Positions 46,709 through 57,130 of a stretch of DNA of 64,000 nt are shown here, piece after piece. Each line of letters starts with the position of its first letter. Position 1 is the stretch's first letter. This DNA comes from Amaurobius ferox (lineage: Eukaryota > Arthropoda > Arachnida > Araneae > Amaurobiidae). The stretch spans positions 74,094,730-74,158,729 of the forward strand of contig OX578136.1 of assembly GCA_951213105.1 (NCBI GenBank), given 5' to 3'. The notes beneath the pieces are model-generated. The model saw nothing but the letters and a program-made list of their open reading frames with translations. It did not search any database and was not told the origin of the DNA. The translations under genes and the position numbers were made by a program.

Positions 46709-47183
46709 ATGGTTATGTGTGCAATTTTTGGGTGCGGTAAAAGTACAGGCCGAGATACTGGTACATCATTTTACCGATTCCCTCGAATTGTGAGCGGTAA
46801 AAGTCGCAAAATTGAAGAACTGACTATTCGTTACTAATTCCTCCCTGGTGAAGGAGCGCCTACGCACCACGTCCATAAGACTCCCCCCAGGGTATCCCAT
46901 GGCTAAGGGGAGGAGATTTGCAGCTTCACTTTTATAGAGGCTCCCCGAAGGGTGAACGTCTGACTTGGCCTCGACATGACAACATCCATGCCAGCTGGCT
47001 GGATTCGAACCCGCAACCCTGCGATCAGACGGAAACGCATGCCCCTGACCGCTCGACCACCGGATCGGCAGAACTGACTATAAAACGTAGGAGTGAATGG
47101 TTGTCTCGCGTTCATCAATTGGACTTAACAGATGAACAAATAAAAAGCGCTCGGGTCTGCAGTTTACACTTTACCAAAGGCGA
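46709..47183 (+). pseudogene. THAP-domain exon interrupted by a SINE
   Basis: Frame 46709-46827 encodes MVMCAIFGCGKSTGRDTGTS, YRFPRI and EELTI. After the 254-bp SINE plus one duplicated target copy, the frame resumes at 47082 with KRRSEWLSRVHQLDLTDEQI and VCSLHF. Together these give the THAP zinc-finger pattern (C-x4-C, then W, then C-x2-H with F) with the usual spacing only if the insert is ignored. A donor consensus GA|GTAAAG follows at 47183/47184, so this was a first coding exon. THAP domains bind DNA and are found in host regulators and P-element-type transposases; which one is unknown. The insert brings a stop two codons after its start. Confidence 0.8.
46828..47069 (-). mobile_element. 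Second-family tRNA-derived SINE inserted in the THAP exon
   Basis: A 242-bp insert is flanked by perfect AGAACTGACTAT duplications (46816-46827, 47070-47081). The minus strand begins GCCGATCCGGTGGTCGAGCG (A-box region like tRNA-Ser or tRNA-Leu) and has the B box GGTTCGAATCC. The body continues through CATGGATGTTGTCATGTCGA and GGGGGGAGTCTTATGGACG to GGAATTAGTAACGAA. It is unrelated in sequence to the CAA-tailed SINE elsewhere in the window. Confidence 0.88.
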
Positions 47184-47189
47184 GTAAAG

Positions 47190-47960
47190 CAAAATATTAG
47201 CATTTTAAATTTATTTATTTTATAACATAATCCTTTTAACTTCTACGGAAAAAGTAATGAGGTAATAATGTCGATGTATACTTTTAGCGATGTGCAATTA
47301 GTACTTAACCAAATATATAAAATGTACAGTTTTATATTTTTTTAGAGAGTATCCATTTACCGAAAAGAAATATGTGAATTCATTTCTGTTTCTCACAATA
47401 ACTGTGTTTGTAGGCAAGCTACAGAATGTAAATATGCAGTGCGGGTTTTTTTTTTTGTGTCTTACTACTCACCCACCCAGGAACTCATTGAAGTTCGAAG
47501 AATGATATTTGGGGAAATGTTAAACAACATATTTTGTCACCCCTCCCCCCCCCCAAAAAAAAATCTGGCAATGCTGCGGGACATGCATGCATATGTTGTA
47601 CACAGATACTGAATTATATTTTATTTCACAGACACTTTTCTGACAAATCTTGCCCTTTCATAACTGCATATGCAACAATAATACGCTTAGTTTACCATAT
47701 TTGGAACAAACAATTAAGAAATAATTACTTAAGATATTTTTTCATATCTATTTTTAAATATTGTTATATACACTCCAAAGTTTACAGCACATTTTCAACT
47801 ACTTTGTATACTAATGTTCTGATCTCAAAAGATAAGCATTTTTTGTAATTTTCTTTTTCATTGACAGGAAGAGCACGTGAATAATCCATTTTTGCCACCG
47901 CTAAATACTAAAGATTACTGCCAGTTATGAAGAACCACTAAACGTTTTTACTTGATCAGT
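47190..47960. other. Gene-free stretch
   Basis: It follows the THAP exon and would be its intron if that exon ever worked. AT-rich, with a C/A run near 47545-47560. No further exon is recognised. Confidence 0.35.
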
Positions 47961-47967
47961 CACAATA

Positions 47968-49522
47968 GGGAGGTTTCACCTACGTCACGTTCTCGTAGCA
48001 ACCATTTGAGCAGACGACTGCTTTGTACAAGCAACAGCTAGAACGCCATGAATCAACATTACAAATCTTATTTTTCGCAGCTAGATCCTGGATGTAGAAG
48101 CTTATATTAGGCTAAAATCAACGAAATTTGAGGTGAGGATCCTTATGATGGATGCAGATTACTCACAGAAAAGTTATATTTTAATGTTTTTGAAAATCAA
48201 TATGGTAATAGTTGGAAACTTTATTATATGGAAAAAATGTTTCCACAAATCAATCTCTTGCCAATTCAGAGAGTTTTGATGTAACTTCATGGTCACTGAA
48301 ATCTCATGTCGGTTTTATGTCATGTCTGTCACAATGGGTTTTTAATTTTATATTAAATAAGTAGACAAATTGATATTTTGAAACTTCCCCAGGAAATAGA
48401 TGTAATATAGATATACATATTGTGAATAAAATTTATTATCCTAGAAATATTATCTTCTATGTCAAATGTACTACATTACACATCTGATGTCATGTCTGTC
48501 ACAAACGAAATTAACCTACAAGTATCTACTACTGAATTTAATGATTTTAATTTGATGTTGATTTTTTTAAATTTTAGATTTATGAAGCAAAATAAAAATT
48601 ACGGAGTTGACTGCTTATAAATCAATGATTGTATAATCAAATTATAAAACTAGAAAAGTTTACACTTTTTTTTTTTAGATTTATTAAACTTAAATTGAAA
48701 AGCATACTGTGCCATATAATATACTCACCATGAATAAATTGCTCACCAGTGGCTTATCCTGTCTCTAAAAAGTGGGGGGGGGGCAACTGTTTAACATTTG
48801 CTTATGCCAGGGTTATTTTGAATGAAAAATACGCATAACATTAAAAAGTCTTGAAAAGTGTGTGTGGGGGAGGGGGGTTCACTGCAAACTTTCCTGTGCT
48901 TCAAATTTTCAGTATTCTAATCTTCTCCGTTGATTCTTAAAGGCCATTCTTTGCTTCTTTTAACAAACAAGTCCTTGATTTTATTCCCTTTATTTTCAAT
49001 TATTCGAGGAAATGAAAAAAATGATACAATTAATTACGGAACAAATCGCCATTATCAAATTCAATTACTTTATCTTAAAGAAATTATGATTATATATGAT
49101 ATCGGCTGGATATAGTTTTAATAAAACGACTTTTTAAAAAAAAATTCACACCAAAACGTATCTTTTACATATAAACCTAATGCAAGTTCAACGTTTTTTT
49201 GTACAAAAAGAACTTAGGATTATCTCCGCTAGATGGACGTGACGTCACGTGAAACCTCCCTATAGCCATGCCAATGTTATTAACTAATTTTTGGCCATAA
49301 ATGTCGATTCTTTTACTACAAAATTTGCTATCTGTAGCGAAAACATCCTCAGCAACGCAAAATATAAGCATTTGTTTGCAATTTTCTCTCATTTGACGAA
49401 AAACAACATATATTGTTAATTTCTACCATAATAGCCAATGCAACCATTTACGTTCGCTTGTATTGCGGAATGAAACTGCTGACACGTTGCTAGGAGCAAC
49501 GTGACGTTAGTAAATACTCCCC
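47968..49522. mobile_element. Inverted-repeat DNA element, no transposase
   Basis: The left end GGGAGGTTTCACCTACGTCA continues CGTTCTCGTAGCAACC. The right end at 49484-49522, reversed, reads GGGGAGTATTTACTAACGTC then ACGTTGCTCCTAGCAAC, an imperfect inverted repeat over about 45 bp. A third, inner end at 49236-49260 also matches the left (reversed GGGAGGTTTCACGTGACGTC). The interior has no ORF. A CATGTCTGTCACAA word occurs twice (48314, 48495). Possible TA duplications flank the 47968-49260 version. The superfamily is unassigned. Confidence 0.55.
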
Positions 49523-52105
49523 AGTAGACTTTACCTTCAAACTAATAGAAAGATTTAATAAATGTATCTAAATGACGATCCCATTATAAATTGTATAATG
49601 TATCGAAATTAGCCAGAGCATCCGAGAAATGAATGTCTTCCCAACAAATTTTTCAACATTTCCGGTTTATTACCCCAAAATTCCCTGGTTTATTTTCATA
49701 TCTCAAAATTCCCGGGTTTTTACAACTTTAATTTTACATAGAAATGTTTCCTAAATACTGTGAAGTAAAACAAAAAAAAAATCGAATCTTCCTATTTTAG
49801 GAAGATTCGATCCATAAATAAGGTTAATCCATAAATAACAAATAAAAGAAAATCCCCGAACTTTGATAAATAAAGTAATCATGAAATAACTTATAAACAG
49901 CGTGAAGGCTAAACAGTTTATCCACCCAACATGGATGAAGCATAGAAATATGTGTTGTAATGTAAGGAAAGTAAAAGATTCTTGATTGACGTATGATGTA
50001 TTATATTGTCTCCGCCCATGCAGACATATAGAATCTTGTTTCAATATAAGCATCAATGTAGATTTTCATAATGAAAGGAGGGAGAAGTAGTACGTTGGAG
50101 TCTCCTCTGTTTATTTGCAGCCCCATGGAATAAAGTGAGGTATTAAACTCCTTCCGGTTTTACCCTTCTCCTTTAAGCGCTGCCATTTTACTTGAGAGAT
50201 TTTGATTTTACTGTTTGTTATCAGTACAAAAATGGTTTTATAATATAGAGTCGTAGACCTCGATATGTCAAAAGCCACATGGTATGTCACAATCGGTCAT
50301 TTTATATTCAAATTATAAATTTTAACTTGATAGCAACAAGTTATAAGAATGTAGCCGCTTAATATACCATTTTGATTGGTCATGCCGCAGATTATTTCAA
50401 TTTTACATTTTAAACGGCAGAGAGTACTTGTGATCTAAAAGTTAAAAAATATCTTTTAAATTGCAATTAAGAACCACTTCACTTTTCTATTTGTTATCCG
50501 AAAAATCTTGATATGAGAAACAATTTGAATTTTCCAGTTAAAATGGGACTTTGATGATCGTATGAATTGTAACAAAAATTGAAATAAACAAACAAATCCA
50601 TGTTTTTCGAGCAAGTATTTCTGTACTTACTTCTACAAGGGATTCAATTTTTAAAACTAACATAACAAAATAAAGCATTGTAAACCCTAAACAAGTGTAC
50701 TTTCAACCTTCAAATTTTCTTAATTGCTGTAAGTTTTTAAGCAAAATACGATTTATATTTTCAAAGTTTTCAATACATTTAACAGTTCTTTCACATTGAA
50801 AAGTTTATGAAAGTTAGGCTTTATAGATCTAAGCAGCTTTAACATATTTTTATCCTGCTCGACTAGTTCTATACTTCATTCTCAATTTTATTGAATTTAA
50901 AAACATTTCTAAAATAAAAAAAACGTGTTTTTTTTTTAATTCTTTGAGTGAATCCTTCATTTCTTTTTATTTATCAATAAATTAAAACTAACAAAACAAT
51001 TTTACAGCTGGTCATTTTTTATGCAATGGATTAAATCAATACATTTTACTCCATTTTATGGATTTCGAACAAAATGGACAAATAATTACGGAATTCCCAA
51101 CCAATTTATACCAGTTTCCTGCATTTTGGTTTATGTCCATAATCATAAGCTTATTTATTTTATCATTTATTTACAATTTTTCCTTTATTTTCCTGTTAAT
51201 CCATTCAATCCAGGGTTGGCTATTTTCTACAAGCATTCTTCTGCTGGGTAAAGGTTTTCAAACTGTAATTTTTATACTTTAGGTATTTGCTTGGAAATAG
51301 ACCTGAAAATTCAAATTTTCACTTAGTAGCCAGTGGCAAGTAGGCAGTTTTAGTTTAAGTAGCCACTCAATCACAGATTTTTTATAAAATTGATATGTAT
51401 AGTTACATTTAATTGATATGTAACATGTATACATATATTTTTTTTCATTTATCCATACAATAGATGAGAATTAGGAAAAAAAAAGAAACACACAGCTAGT
51501 AAATGTCTGGCCAGTTTTTTTATTATAACAAAATGGGGGAAAGGAATGGTGGCCGGCTAGTTGATTCATTTAATTGGTACACTCATTGTTTAATTGATCT
51601 ATGGTGAGTGCCTATTTCCAAATCTCCTATAAGTTATTGTTTATGTGGTTTAACTTAAATTTGAAATTATGAAATTATTTCTGTATTAAATATTAAAGTG
51701 AAACAAGTTCCAAAAATTGCTTTTCTAATAACACCAACACAAATCTGTATGTGGAAGTTTCGTTGTTATAGTAAAACTCTTAATTCGAATAAAATTTTGT
51801 ACATGGCTTGAACTAATCATGTCATGAAACCTAAATTTTAAATTTCAATCTATGTATACTGAGATATGAGGTCAAATGTCAGATAATATTAAGTCTATGG
51901 GGAAAAGATTTAACATATTCTCTATAACAAAACTGTATATTTCAAACTATTTATGCACCAAATAAGAGTTTTCTATGTTTTGTATAACTTTTACAATTGT
52001 CAGTTGTATTTGTGTGGTATAACTTCTACAAAAGTTACTACATTAATTATTTAATAGAGTCTTTTACTGCTTTCATATTCATGAAATAAACATTTTAGTT
52101 ATTAC
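49523..52105. other. Upstream region of Ars2, no supported exon
   Basis: AT-rich. A less AT-rich patch at about 50075-50170 (AGTCTCCTCTGTTTATTTGC, CTCCTTCCGGTTTTACCC) is the best guess for an unannotated 5' exon or promoter of Ars2, but no clear TATA or donor was found. The rest shows low complexity only. Confidence 0.35.
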
Positions 52106-52123
52106 ACATGTAGCTAGATACCC

Positions 52124-52172
52124 AAATAGATGCTCATGTCCCAGCTGACGAGTCGGACGGTCTGGGTCTTCA
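52124..52172 (+). mobile_element. Ultra-short retroposon, 49 bp, with 18-bp target duplication
   Basis: The insert is bracketed by perfect ACATGTAGCTAGATACCC copies (52106-52123, 52173-52190). It reads through GATGCTCATGTCCCAGCTGA to GTCGGACGGTCTGGGTCTTC, matching the 3' parts of 8736-8799 and 42772-42829 and the SINE tail. The exact right border is ambiguous by two bases. Confidence 0.78.
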
Positions 52173-52368
52173 ACATGTAGCTAGATACCCTGTTTCACTT
52201 CAATTTAGGACTCAACCTTGTTAGTGTTTATACTTCAGTGTTAAATTTAAATTGTTTAACTTGTGCTAAATCTCTTAATACCTTGTATTTGTTCTTGATA
52301 TATTTGTTACAATTTGATATAAATATTTGTTTATTTGATGCTGAATTTATTTCTATTTTACAGCGAAA

Positions 52369-52487
52369 ATGGGAGATAGTGACGAAGAATACGACCGGCG
52401 TAGACGTGATAAATTCAGGAGAGAGAGAAGTGACTATCAAGAGCGGGGACGAGAAGAAAGAGGACGTCGAGATGACTGGTCTGAAAG
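52369..52487 (+). CDS. Srrt: Ars2/SRRT (serrate RNA effector), start-codon exon
   Basis: The exon begins at 52364 after TTCTATTTTACAG; the ATG is six bases in. It encodes [30 protein letters not shown] and DDWSE, the highly conserved, Arg-rich disordered N-terminus of animal Ars2. The exon ends inside an Arg codon at AG|GTAAAT (phase 2). Ars2 bridges the nuclear cap-binding complex to microRNA processing, RNA decay and 3'-end factors. The acceptor so close to the ATG implies a separate 5' UTR exon upstream. The only other exon in the window is at 61501. Confidence 0.9.
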
Positions 52488-53960
52488 GTAAATAGGGTGA
52501 TCAATAGAATAGACCTCCACTCGTTTTTCAAAGTACAAAATTACGCCAAGTTGGGGCGATTCACCGGGTTACACTTTCATGCCGTTTATTTCGCCAATCT
52601 GGTAGCCCACGACTTTGTGCACATCCAATCAGCTCGTAACATTTTGGAAATCTGCATTTTAATAGGCAGGAAGTATTTCAATAGTCTTCTGTGTATTTCA
52701 TCAGACCTTTTTCGATCGAATTTGTTGACCCTTGTTTTTACAGATCCTTTTTGATCGAGTTTGAAAAGATTTGTTGCTGCAAACTTTTTAGGAATAAATA
52801 TTTGAAACTTTCCTTGTAATTCCCGTACATCAACATTTTAAGCAAATTTTCAGTAGATATTTTGGTAGATTTAATTGGATTTGAGTGTGAAACGTGTTCC
52901 AGTGTTGAATGTACGTGTATGTTCAAGAAAACGTGTTCCGGTGTTGAATGTACGTGTATGTTCAAGAAAACGTGTTCCGGTGTTGAATGTACGTGTATGT
53001 TCAAGAAAACGTGTTTGTGTGGATGTAATTAAAAATATGGGTACAGCTTGGATATAAGAAATTTGGTTTATTCAACTTTTTTTCGTGAGCCAAAGCCGCG
53101 ATAAGTCGCCAAATGTGGCGTGATGGTGCGAAATGCTCTCTGACGTGTTTTTCTGACAATCCCACCTTTTTTTAGCTTTCTGTTAACTTTGCTCCGGCCA
53201 TTTTATTTTTGTAGTGTTTTTGCTGTGTGTGTAAAAATGTATTAAAAACGTGAATATCATACAAATATTAAAGATAGCATATGTTAATTGATAAAATAAT
53301 GTAGAAGCAGAAAATTTACATAGAAATAATGATCGTTCTTTGATGACTGCAATGTGAAAACAGTTATTTGTGCAATTTGGATATTTACACATGTTTTTCT
53401 TTGAAAAGTTTTGGATTTCATTAAACCAGGTACTGTGTTTTGATTTAAGAATGGCTTCTGCTTTGTTTTTTTCTTAAATTTAAAGTACAAACTTTTTAAG
53501 TATCGTTTTTTCTTAAATTTTGTTAAAGTACAAATGTTTTTATAAAATTTTGTGATTGGCATTTTTATGCATTTTTAATTATATATGTTTTGTTAAAGTA
53601 CAAACGTTGTTATAAAATTTCGTATTTTTTCTTAGTATTGTTAAATTATGCATTTTTAAGTATTGCATTGTTATGCACTTTTAATTATATATGTTTATAT
53701 TAGTTACGTGCAATGTTCAAGATGTCGCCCGTTAGGACTTTTCAAACACTGTATGCGTTGGCGCCATTCTTGGCAACAAAAAAAAATGGCGGATTTAGCC
53801 AAATTCCTTATATCCAATCTATTCCAAAATATGGATATATCAGTAGATATTTTTGGATTGCAGTGTGAAATGTGTTCCGTTACATAAAGGTTAGTTCTTT
53901 TATTTATTTGTCCCGTGTTTTTAAAATGGCTCTCCTAAGTATTGATTTTTCTTAAATTTC
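52488..53960. other. Start of the 9-kb Ars2 intron
   Basis: Non-coding. It holds the 39-bp triplicate at 52893-53009 and two related stretches (GTAGATATTTTGGTAGATTT near 52853; CAGTAGATATTTTTGGATTG near 53840). It also holds a loose array of TTCTTAAATTT...GTTAAAGTACAAA units at about 53470-53970. Confidence 0.5.
52893..53009 (+). repeat. 39-bp tandem repeat, three units
   Basis: CGTGTTCCGGTGTTGAATGT followed by ACGTGTATGTTCAAGAAAA, at 52893, 52932 and 52971. The first unit differs only by A for G. Units are contiguous with no spacers, so this is a minisatellite and not a CRISPR. Confidence 0.95.
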
Positions 53961-53989
53961 GTTAAAGGGTCATTCCACAGTATTCATTT

Positions 53990-54395
53990 GTTACGTACGG
54001 GACATTTCACAGCAAAATTTTGAGATATTTGTACATTTTTCAATGTCAAAATATAAATGAGAAAGTTTGCAATTATTTTTAATGTATTATATACCGCTTC
54101 ATCTAGATTCCTGTGAAGTTTCTTTTTGTTGGAGCCAATATATATATATATATTTAATTAATAAAGTTTTGTTTCGTACGGGGCATCACAAAAAATTGTT
54201 TTAAAAGTACCTCCAGCAATTTGGATTTTGCTCTGAATTTATTAAATATTTTCACAAATAAATTTAATGAGTAGAAGCAGAAATATACATTTTATTAATT
54301 AACTTTAAAATTATTTTTTAAAATTATGTCATTAATTAATGAAAGCTAATTACTTCTGTTACGTACGGGACAAGCCTGTTTGTTACGTACGGAAC
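53990..54395 (+). repeat. GTTACGTACGGGAC motif cluster, left side
   Basis: Four same-orientation copies: 53990-54003 (exact), 54171-54184 (GTTTCGTACGGGGC), 54358-54371 (exact), 54382-54395 (one base shorter run). The core CGTACG is palindromic. Subterminal repeats like this are usual transposase binding sites; the role is inferred. Confidence 0.85.
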
Positions 54396-54639
54396 CTATG
54401 ATTTGAAATAACAGTACTATAAGGAATTGTGAACTAAAATGTATACAAATGTTAATTTAATGAATTTACTAGCTCTATTAATGTATTCAAATTTATGTTT
54501 AATTATGGAAATAAAAATAATTAATGATTTCTGAAATATTTTAATTGCTATTATATAAATTAGGATTTTCCATGCATAGCTCCATTTGAAAAAATGGTAA
54601 ACATTTAAAAATAAAATACATGTTTTATACAAGTCCCAG

Positions 54640-55760
54640 AACATCAATAATGTCTTCAAATTTTTTCACTTCCTCCATTGGCAAAGAAAAATGTCCCCGG
54701 CTATTAATTGAACTTGGTGCTTTTTCGAGCTTAGTCAAAATATTTTTTTTTTTGTGAGGATTTTATCCTTTTCTGGGATGTGTGGCCAGGAAAACTTGTT
54801 TTTGCCTAAAGGTTTCATAAAGGATACAGATATTAACTCCTGGCCACCAATAATCATCGTACATCACCGATACCCAGTCTGATTTTTCAATAACTCAGTA
54901 CATGCATCTGAGCTAGGCTCTTTTTCTTCTACAGGGCATAAAATCTTTATCTTTTCATCCGGATCCTTTTTATCAGAAAAACAAGAATGCTTCCAAAAGT
55001 CCAGACTGTCCAAGTTTATTGGTTGGGCAAAATGCATGCTATGTATACCTGATATCGAAGTAGCTCCTTCCCATTTTTCAATTAATGCAAACTTAGTTAT
55101 GCATATCTGAATGTCCGCTCCACTTATGTATTTAACATTTATACAGGGTGCCTCTTTTTCCGCAACTTTAGAAAACTCCATTGCTGTATTTATTACGCAC
55201 TGCTTGCGCAATATACTTAACCAAACGTTTCTCTTAACTACAGCTCCTAAACCATCCACTGCACCTTTTCCGTGTGCAGTTCTGAAAAAATTCCAGTCTG
55301 CACTAACCCCATGGTAATGCATGTGAAGCATTAAATTTTGCATGTTGTACCGATTTTTAAACTGGGCACCACATCCATACGACCAGAAATGGATGTGACT
55401 AAATGCCACTGTTTGTTTCAAATCTTCAATTATTGTAGAACTGAATGCAAATACTGCATCTTTTGTATGATTAAGGTCGTCTGAAACGACAACATAGTTT
55501 TTATGTTCTAGTTCGAGAGTGTTTCATTATTTCTATAATATACAATACAGGTAAATAATGTTACTTGGGTTGAGTTCCAGTGAGCTGCCATAATTTCCCC
55601 TTGCTGTTCTAGCGTAAAATTTCCCCCAAAGTCTTCATAAATAATTATATGCCCAACCTGTAGGGTTTTTTGAGGTATTTAAACTCTGCAAGTTGTTTTT
55701 GTGCAGTATAAACATGCAAAGCAAAAGGGTTCAAAAGGCTGATTAATTCTTCCTTTGCCT
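54640..55760 (-). pseudogene. Decayed transposase of the 4.65-kb element
   Basis: On the minus strand from about 55760: a helical QLAEFKYLKK segment; after a shift, HIIIYEDFGGNF and EIMAAHWNSTQVTLF; after a second shift near 55510, NYVVVSDDLNHTKDA, HIHFWSYGCGAQFKNR, WNFFRTAHGKGAVDGLGAVV, ending in LLKNQ; then, after a third shift near 54880, DWVSVMYDDYWWPGV and FSWPHIPEKDKIL. The order (DF..NF, HW..QV, DD, S-GC-QFKN, HGKG-DG-G, then a DWV.V.YDD.W module) matches a widespread group of uncharacterised animal proteins that I regard as transposases. Acidic residues in EDFGGNF and VSDDL are catalytic candidates. At least three shifts mean it is inactive. The part encoding the N-terminus is replaced by SINEs. 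Confidence 0.75.
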
Positions 55761-55970
55761 GAAGTAAATAGTAAACAATTAGTTCTTTCTTCATTTTTCC
55801 TTCATTTCATTTCCATTGATAAAAGTTATAGTCTCAAAATTCTGCATTTTGTCCCGTACGTAACAGATTTGTCCTGTACGTAACATATTTTTATTTATCA
55901 CTAGCCGCCTTTGGCGACTAGCCTGTTCGCTACCCTTCAAAATTCTGACCGTGGCAAACTCGTTGGCGCG

Positions 55971-56229
55971 ACCTACCAGAAAGGTGTAAGGTAACTGCTT
56001 GGAAGGCCAGGAAGTGCCACCCAATTTAGACCGGAACCCAATGGGGGAGGCATCCAAAGAGACCGTACCCTCCTTCCCCTACCACAAACCTCTCGGAAGG
56101 ACTTGCAGTCCCACATGTTTAACGTGATCGTACTCCGCGTGAACACGGCTGCAGTTTTGGCAATGGCGGGAATCGAACCCGGGCCTACCGAGTGAAATTC
56201 CCGCGCGCTAACCACTGGGCTACCGCGCC
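55971..56229 (-). mobile_element. tRNA-derived SINE lacking tail, first unit of an array
   Basis: Begins GACCTACCAGAAAGGTGTAA (3' part without the CAA tail) and runs to the head GCTACCGCGCC. The B box is intact (GGTTCGATTCC reversed). It heads an array of shortened SINE units that continues to 57130. Confidence 0.85.
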
Positions 56230-57130
56230 ATCCGCGACAATCTCCATAACTTTATTTTTATTCGGCCAATTTAGACTGAAACCCAGTGGGGGAGGCATCC
56301 ACATGGACCGAACCCCCCTTCCCCTACCACCAACCTCTCGGAAGGACTTACCGACCCACATGTTTAACGTCATCGTACTCCGCGTGAACATGGCGGCAAT
56401 TTTGGGAATCGAACCCAGGCCTACCAAGTGCAAATCCCGCGCACTAAGCACTGGGGTACTTCACCCTCCGCGATATTCTTCATAACTTTCTTTTTATTCA
56501 CCCAATTTAGACCAGAACCAAGTGGAAGAAGCATCCACAGGGACCGTACCCTTCTTCCCTTACCACCAACCTCTCGGAAGGCTTACAGACCCACATGTTT
56601 AACGTGATCGTACTCCGCGTAAACACGGCGGCAATTTTGGGAATCGAACCCGGACCTACCGAGTGCAATTTCCGCGCGCTAACCATTGGGCTACTTTGCC
56701 CTACTCAACAATCTCCATAACTTTCTTTTTATTCATCCACAGGGACCGTACCCTCCTTCCCCTACCACCAACCTCTCGGAAGGACTTCCGGACCCACATG
56801 TTTATCGTGATCGTACTCTGCGTGAACACAGCGGCAGTTTTGGAAGTGGCTGGAATCGAACCCGGGCCTACCGAGTGCAATTCCTGAGCGCTAACCACTG
56901 GGCTGCCTCGCCCTCCGCAACTTTCTTTATATTCACCCAATTTAGACGGGAACTCTGTGAGGGAGGCATCCACAGGGACCGTACCCTCCTTCCCCTACCA
57001 CCAACCTCTCGGAAGGACTTACGGGCCCACATGTTTAACGTGATCGTATTCCGCGTGAACACTTCGGCAGTTTTGGCAGTGGCGGGAATCGTACCCGGGC
57101 CTACCGCTAACTTCCCGTGCGCTAATTTAC
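56230..57130 (-). repeat. Tandem array of truncated SINE units
   Basis: Four more minus-strand SINE units (about 56262-56470, 56500-56703, 56738-56915, 56936-57125). Each is missing the last 65-120 bp including the tail. Each is joined to the next by nearly the same spacer (CCTCCGCGAC, AATCTCCATAACTTTCTTTT, TATTCA). The shared junction shows amplification of one truncated SINE-plus-spacer unit, not independent insertions. B boxes are mostly kept. Overlapping frames on both strands are SINE artefacts. Confidence 0.82.

Noticed and set aside
46903..47187. Frames of 71 and 89 codons around the THAP exon as intact genes
   Set aside because: Both run through the SINE at 46828-47069; only the THAP parts outside the SINE are meaningful.
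52893..53009. Possible CRISPR-like direct repeats
   Set aside because: The three 39-bp units are contiguous with no spacers, in a eukaryotic intron; it is a minisatellite.
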